From Nissolia schottii (lineage: Eukaryota; Streptophyta; Magnoliopsida; Fabales; Fabaceae), in the NCBI GenBank assembly GCA_003254905.1, contig QANU01077356.1, positions 1 through 64,000 on the forward strand: a stretch of DNA of 64,000 bases, written 5' to 3'. The notes beneath the pieces are model-generated. The model was not told the origin of the DNA. It ran no database searches and saw only the letters and a list, made by a program, of their open reading frames with translations. Position numbers and translations under genes: made by a program. This document shows positions 58,384 through 64,000 of the stretch, piece by piece. Position 1 is the first letter of the stretch. Every line of letters begins with the position of its first letter.

Positions 58384-61300
58384 ATGGCTGACATTACCCA
58401 TTTACCTATGGAACAGCTTCAGGACCTTGAATACTGCTTAGACTCCAATCCTCCATGGGGTATGCTCCTTCTTCAATCTCTCTCATTTGTGTTTCTCTCT
58501 CTTATCATAATCTAAACATAGAAAAAAAATGAGCTTGTGTCTTGTTTCTCATAGCTTTCAAGTTGCTTATATCACTTTTCATTCTTCATTTTCTTTTTCT
58601 ATTCATTTTCATGACCTTATTCTGCCATGTGAGAGAAAAAATGGAGCTTGGTATTGTTGAGTCTTTCATTTTGAGCTTTATTTTCTATAAAAAAAAGGGA
58701 AGATAGAGAGGAAAAAAAACAGAGGAAACAGAGTATTGTGTTTTGCAGAATCATGGCAATGCGGCAGTGTTTTGGAACTTGTTCAAAGTGGCTTCATTTT
58801 TATCATTACATTCCCAAATGGGTTGAAGAAATGATAGAAAGTTTTTTTCTTTCTCTATATGGTTTTGTTAACTCTTAAATGTGTTACCCCAGAAGTGTGA
58901 GATTAGGCTATAACTTCGGTTCTGGTGATATGGATAAAAAAGTTGGGATTTTTATGCTGTTGAGATAGAATGGGAATATCAACTCTTCTGTTCCTATTTT
59001 TTAGCATTTTTCTCCTTAATCTTTGGCTGTGTTTGCCAGTTGGGGCTAATTTTGAATTTGAAGATATAGTATGTTTTAGATATATCACATTTTTGCTTTT
59101 AAATGGACAATGATATTCCCATAATTTTCCTTGTTATGTTATTTTCTTTTGCACCATTTTCTAAGTAATGTAATCAGAAAAAAAAAAAAAACACACTCGT
59201 TCCAATACACGCATTCTTTCTCCTTCTTTTCAATTTTTTTACTTTCAAGTCGATTGAGTGTAAAAGATTGCTTAAAAAATGGTGCAGAGATATTTTTTCA
59301 TTTTAAATAGAGAGCTTTAGAGCTTCTCTGTAATTCATTATGGTTTGTACTTGTCCTTTACTGCTATGAAATAGTACTAATGACAAGAGCAAGCTAGCTA
59401 TGATGACGTTTTATTATTGTTGTAGTTACCATTTTACCCTGACACTGTAGAAAACTTCTTGGTTCTTATCCTTCCCGCATAGGTTGATGGGAAAAAAAAA
59501 ATTAGTCACTAATGATGTTTAAGGTTAGTGGTCCCTCATTAATTTATGACTAAGCCATCATTTAGTAAAAGTTATCTTACCTCCTAGTAGGCACACATAT
59601 TTGGTATGGGGTTATTATGCTTTTCAAGGAATTGCTCGCTCAATTTCGGTTCAGGTGTGTTTGGTTTGGAATGAAAATGGAAGAAAAGTGTACATGAACC
59701 TTATTCATGAAAGCTTCTCTCCCATTTTTACTTCCATCATAACACACCCTTCGGAGCGATAGATATTTAAAATCTTGCTAAAAGTGGTGACTCTAGTATT
59801 CGAACCAATAACATTGGGGTTAAAGTTCATCTGGGGTTGCAATCTGCTTTCATTGCGACTACACACTTCTGATTTGGTGTAGGATTCTTTGCTTCTTGCA
59901 AAATAGGGCAATGCAATTTGAGTTCTTAATTGGTGTGTTCTCAATGTCACTGAGCTTCATTACAAAACATCAGTGTACTAATGCAATTAAATGGATTCTG
60001 ATGCATCTAGGATGTTTCCTTTACATTCTTTTTATTTTCTTTATGACTCACTGTGAAGGTCTTTGTCTTGCAGCTGAAGCTATACTCTTGGCATTTCAAA
60101 ACTACATATTGATGCTGGGAACAAGTGTGATGGTTCCTTCAGTGCTAGTTCCAGCCATGGGAGGAAGTGATGTAAGCTGAATTTCTGCATTCATGTGCAA
60201 AGAAATTGTTGGTTTGACACACACTGCTGATATTCATATTTTTATGTTAATGATTTGGTTGGTAATTTCACCAGGCTGACAAGGCAAGGGTGATACAGAC
60301 CCTACTCTTTGTGTCTGGCATTAACACACTTCTTCAAGCACTCTTTGGAACCAGATTGCCTGCAGTAGTTGGTGGTTCATTTGCATATGTAATTCCAATT
60401 GCTTATATCATCAGCGACTCCTCATTGCAAAGAATTAGTGATCCTCATGAAGTAAGTTCCCTCCTTCCATCTATTCATTATTGTGAATTTGGTAGCTTAT
60501 TAAAATTTAGATCACGCATTATTTTAGGTTTGTGACATCTAGTAACCGATTAGAGAAGCATCAAATGCAATGACAAGGGTTTGCACATATATATGTACCA
60601 TATCTGCTCTGTAAGCTTTTAGGTTGCCATTGGAATTTAAAGTGTACAATTCAATGGTTTTCTGCAAAATGGTACTTTGTCCGTCCACTTATATAGGTTG
60701 TTTTGACTAAATAGATACATCCTTAAATCAATGTATTGGGGTGCACATTGTACCTTAAAAGAATGTATCGATTTAGTCATAAAGTGAACGGAAGGAGTGC
60801 TAGTTAAACACAACTGTAGTTTAAAACAGTTAATAAATCATTAAATTGCTGCTGAATATGTGAACCTGATGCTAGTATATAGATGACATTGGCGAACTAA
60901 AAATAATTAGGTGATCTGCATAAGCTCTCTTAGAAGTATGCTTAAATTTCTTTCTTATTTGGTAGGGTATTGAAAGAGAACTTGCCATGTGATTGGTTTG
61001 CAGAGATTTATACACACAATGAGAGCTATACAAGGAGCTATGATCGTAGCCTCGAGTATTCAGATAGTCCTGGGTTACAGCCAAGTTTGGGGGCTTTTCT
61101 CAAGGTATATCACTTGCTTGTGACTTAATTTTTTGAAAGGAAACTAAGTTTAAAAAAAAAAATTGTTCAAGTGTTTTTTACTTTGAATCTTCTGTCCAGA
61201 TTTTTTAGTCCTCTTGGCATGGCACCCGTTGTTGGATTGGTTGGATTAGGATTATTCCAACGTGGATTTCCTGTGGTAGGTGTGGCTGATATCTCAATTT

Positions 61301-63743
61301 GAATTGTCATGATCTTTGTTAGTAAATATTTCACTAGGGGCATGTTTGAATTCGTGGTGGGTGGGTGTCAGAATTGATTCTGGCTGGTTGAAGAAGTGAA
61401 AGTACTCACTTTTGGCATGTTTGGATCAATTCTGATGGCTCGAAATGGAAAACCAAACACACACTAAATGATCTTCTAGCAACAAAGCAATTTATGTTAG
61501 TAAAGCATCATCATCTAGAAGAAAGTATATTCTGAATGATGATAAACAATAATACTCCAATCTCTACTAATGTTATCTCCTATTTAATGTGGCTCTAAAT
61601 TTTCTTAGCTGAAGTTTTGATTGCTGTCTACGAATTTTAGTTGTGTTGATAGCATTTTCTTTAGCAAAATCCTTTCATCCACCATGCTCATTATAGCATG
61701 ATGGATACCATACTTATCTCACAATTTGATTAATCTTATCTAATTTTCTTTAATATTGTCTTTTCAGTTGGGAAACTGTGTAGAAATTGGTATACCAATG
61801 CTGTTGTTGGTAATTGGATTGTCACAAGTAAGTGCTTTTACTTGAGCATGGTTGTGTGCATCAAATTATTTTCTGTCCACACAAAAACTGATTTGGTATT
61901 CATTGCAGTATCTAAAGCATGTGAGACCGTTTAGAGATATCCCTATATTTGAACGTTTTCCGGTGTTGATTTGTGTTCCGATTATTTGGATCTATGCTGT
62001 TATCTTGACTGGAAGTGGTGCTTACCGACATAAACCTCTTAGGACACAAAATAGCTGTCGAACAGACAGAGCAAATCTGATATCTACTGCACCATGGTAC
62101 ACCAAAATAAACTATGTTGGTTTCTTCTGATATGTGCTGAAAATTTTTATAAGTACCTAAGGTTTGTTTTCAATTCTAATAGGTTTATGTTTCCATACCC
62201 TCTCCAATGGGGTCCACCTACATTTTCTGCTGGCCATTCATTTGCTATGATGTCTGCAGTTCTTGTCTCAATGGTGGAGGTATCTATTTTTTGGCAAGTT
62301 ATAGTTGGATTTAGGCTCATGGAAGATCTTTATTGTTTTCACATTTTGAAATTTTGCTGCATTTTGATGAATTTTTCAAAGTGCCTTGACCATACACTTC
62401 TTGTTGCAGTCAACTGGTGCATACAAGGCAGCGTCTCGATTAGCGATTGCCACACCGCCTCCTGCTTATGTGTTGAGTCGCGGAATCGGTTGGCAGGTAA
62501 GTTACTTATCAATAATTACTGTGGAATTGCTTTAGCTTATGCCTTTGCATAATTTGCAGTGTTAAAGACACTTAAACACTTTAATCCTGTGAATTCTTCG
62601 CCTCGTGTAGGGTATTGGCATCTTGCTTGATGGTCTTTATGGAACTGGGACAGGTTCCACTGTCTCTGTGTAAGTCCTACTCTTCATTAAATTATAACTG
62701 CAAGTTTCTTTTCTTGTATATTTATCTTTGTATCTTTGAATTGTAGCCTGATGAGCATCATGGTTGTTTGTTTTAGGGAGAATGTGGGACTCCTTGGACT
62801 AACTCGAGTTGGAAGCCGCAGAGTTGTTCAGATTTCGGCCGCTTTCATGATATTCTTCTCAATTTTAGGTTCGTATAGATGAATCAGAACTTGTTTTAGA
62901 AATTATGATGGAACAATTGGTTATGACTTATGAGAACATAGAGAATCCCACGTGACTGAAGTTTTCTGTGCACGTTTTTCATCTGTTATCTTCAGGGAAG
63001 TTTGGCGCCGTGTTTGCATCTATACCTTTCCCGATATTTGCTGCGCTATACTGCATTCTCTTCGGCCTCGTAGGTATGTGATGTCATCTCTAGTGAGATT
63101 TTATTGCCTTACTACTGCCCTCTTGTTCAAAGTTGTTCCTCTTATTCACAACTACTTGTCATTGTTCATCAGCATCAGTTGGAATATCATTTCTTCAGTT
63201 CACAAACATGAACTCCATGAGAAATCTCATCATCATTGGCCTCACATTGTTCCTTGGAATATCTGTTCCACAATTCTTCAATCAGTATTGGAATCCTCGA
63301 CGACAAGGCCTTGTTCATACTAATGCTGGATGGGTGAGTTTCAAGACTAATATCTGTCCTCACACTGTTCCTTGGTATATTATCAATAATGAGTTCTGTC
63401 ATTTTCATTTGTTTCAAGACTTCTCCCAAGAACTTTGAACTTTTGAGTTTTTGTTTGATATGTAGCTATGAACTTGCTATCATTGTGCTTTCTAGTTGTA
63501 TGCTTTAAATTCAACTTTTCATCTTTGCAGTTCAATGCATTCTTGAACACCATATTCTCATCTCCAGCAACAGTTGGGTTGATAGTGGCAGTGTTCCTTG
63601 ACAACACTCTTGAGGTAGAAAGGTCAAAGAAAGATAGAGGGATGCCTTGGTGGGTGAAGTTCAGAACCTTTAGAGGAGACAACAGAAATGAAGAGTTCTA
63701 TAATTTGCCATTCAATCTCAACAGATTCTTCCCACCTACTTGA
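58384..63743 (+). CDS. NAT3: Nucleobase-ascorbate transporter, NAT3-like
   Basis: Fourteen exons: 58384-58459, 60074-60171, 60275-60451, 61004-61104, 61200-61275, 61768-61827, 61909-62096, 62183-62279, 62410-62496, 62611-62669, 62777-62868, 62996-63073, 63173-63333, 63531-63743; total 520 aa, the usual plant NAT length. It is a membrane protein of the NAT/NCS2 family, which carries purines, uracil or (in animals) ascorbate with H+ or Na+. Seen: MEQLQDLEYCLDSNPPWAEA at the N-terminus, TM1 with AFQNYILMLGT (Gln34-Asn35 where most NATs have Gln-His), the NAT signature ENVGLLGLTR (341-350), and the C-terminal DRGMPWWVKFRTFRGDNRNE. The wording is closest, from memory, to Arabidopsis NAT3 (PDE135). 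Intron 1 is 1.6 kb, and intron 3 carries a MITE. A poly(A) signal AATAAA lies near 63915. Confidence 0.93.
60671..60799. mobile_element. Short MITE (CCGTCC ends) in NAT intron 3
   Basis: The left TACTTTGTCCGTCCACTTAT and the reverse complement of the right end (CACTCCTTCCGTTCACTTTA) form inverted ends of the widespread 'ctccgtcccatt' type. About 130 bp, non-coding. It does not disturb the splice sites at 60452 and 61003. Confidence 0.6.
61335..61470. repeat. GCATGTTTGGAT...CCAAACACACAC dispersed repeat
   Basis: In NAT intron 5, AGGGGCATGTTTGAATTCGT at the left and AAACCAAACACACACTAAA at the right are partly inverted; an internal GGCATGTTTGGATCAATTCT repeats the theme. The same words occur in the 54480-54600 repeat. 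MITE-like, limits approximate. Confidence 0.4.
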
Positions 63744-63908
63744 TATTTGATGAATGACTAGAAGCAGTGCAAGTCATATTTTCTTGGACTTGAGCACATT
63801 CCAAAATTCTTGACTAACACAAGTGCTATTGGCATCTTTCCCATCACCACCCATTTTTTGTGGATCATATTTAAACCATGGTCCAACTGTGGGACCATGC
63901 TTTGTAGA

Positions 63909-63923
63909 TGCAATAATAAAATG
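63909..63923 (+). terminator. Polyadenylation signal of the NAT gene
   Basis: CAATAATAAAATGC contains a canonical AATAAA about 170 bp after the stop codon, followed by a T-rich stretch. Confidence 0.5.
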
Positions 63924-64000
63924 CAATTTTTTTCTTCTTTTTCATGTTTTTACTCTATTAAGGTAACAAGTATGGCTCAAGTTAGTAGTAGTTTATTTTT

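Noticed and set aside
1-64000. tRNA, rRNA genes or CRISPR arrays
   Set aside because: None seen. The only tRNA-like words belong to the SINEs, and the serial palindromes lack the regular unique spacers of a CRISPR array; this is plant nuclear DNA.

Overview
The window is plant nuclear DNA, very probably from a papilionoid legume. It is AT-rich, its genes have short exons with GT-AG introns and long AT-rich spacers, and the protein families are those of dicots (NPF nitrate-type transporter, LysM receptor kinase, TIR-NBS-LRR with a C-JID, GH9 endoglucanase, NAT transporter). The legume call rests on the TIR-NBS-LRR, which resembles soybean-type proteins, and on the repeat types. I cannot fix the genus. 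The assembly has runs of N at 802, 4198 and 57193-57205.

Layout. 1-5302 is intergenic or 5' leader sequence with several repeats and an imperfect partial tandem duplication; it leads into a short mitochondrial-type uL30 ribosomal protein gene (+, 5303-5732). Then come an NRT1.3/NPF6.4-like transporter (-, 6207-10855, five coding exons, introns holding a LINE fragment, a SINE and a MITE); a 6.5 kb spacer; an intronless LYK4/LYK5-type LysM receptor pseudokinase (-, 17370-19418); a PhoD-type metallophosphatase (-, 21399-25557, nine exons); a complete TIR-NBS-LRR-C-JID immune receptor (-, 27039-33221, five exons); a GH9 class B endo-beta-1,4-glucanase (-, 34896-39067, five exons); a gene-free stretch of about 19 kb (39068-58383) with MITEs and a decayed Copia fragment carrying a nested solo LTR; and a NAT3-like nucleobase-ascorbate transporter (+, 58384-63743, fourteen exons). 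All exon models were read by hand from splice sites and reading phase, and every one closes in frame.

The genes are independent plant transcription units, not a pathway. The only shared theme is that two immune-type receptors (LysM receptor and TNL) lie within 14 kb.

The most unusual signal is a small family of elements seen three times (about 130-395, 20195-20440, 53935-54310). Each has similar inverted ends around two to four separate short palindromes built on TCTGAAATCG...CGATTTCAGA, joined by A-rich spacers; the palindrome cores differ between copies. A second dispersed family has G+C-rich subterminal GGCCC/GGGTC repeats and ends like AGGGGTGTTCA (hAT-like). One of its copies, beside the uL30 gene, carries an unrelated exon-like GC-rich segment.
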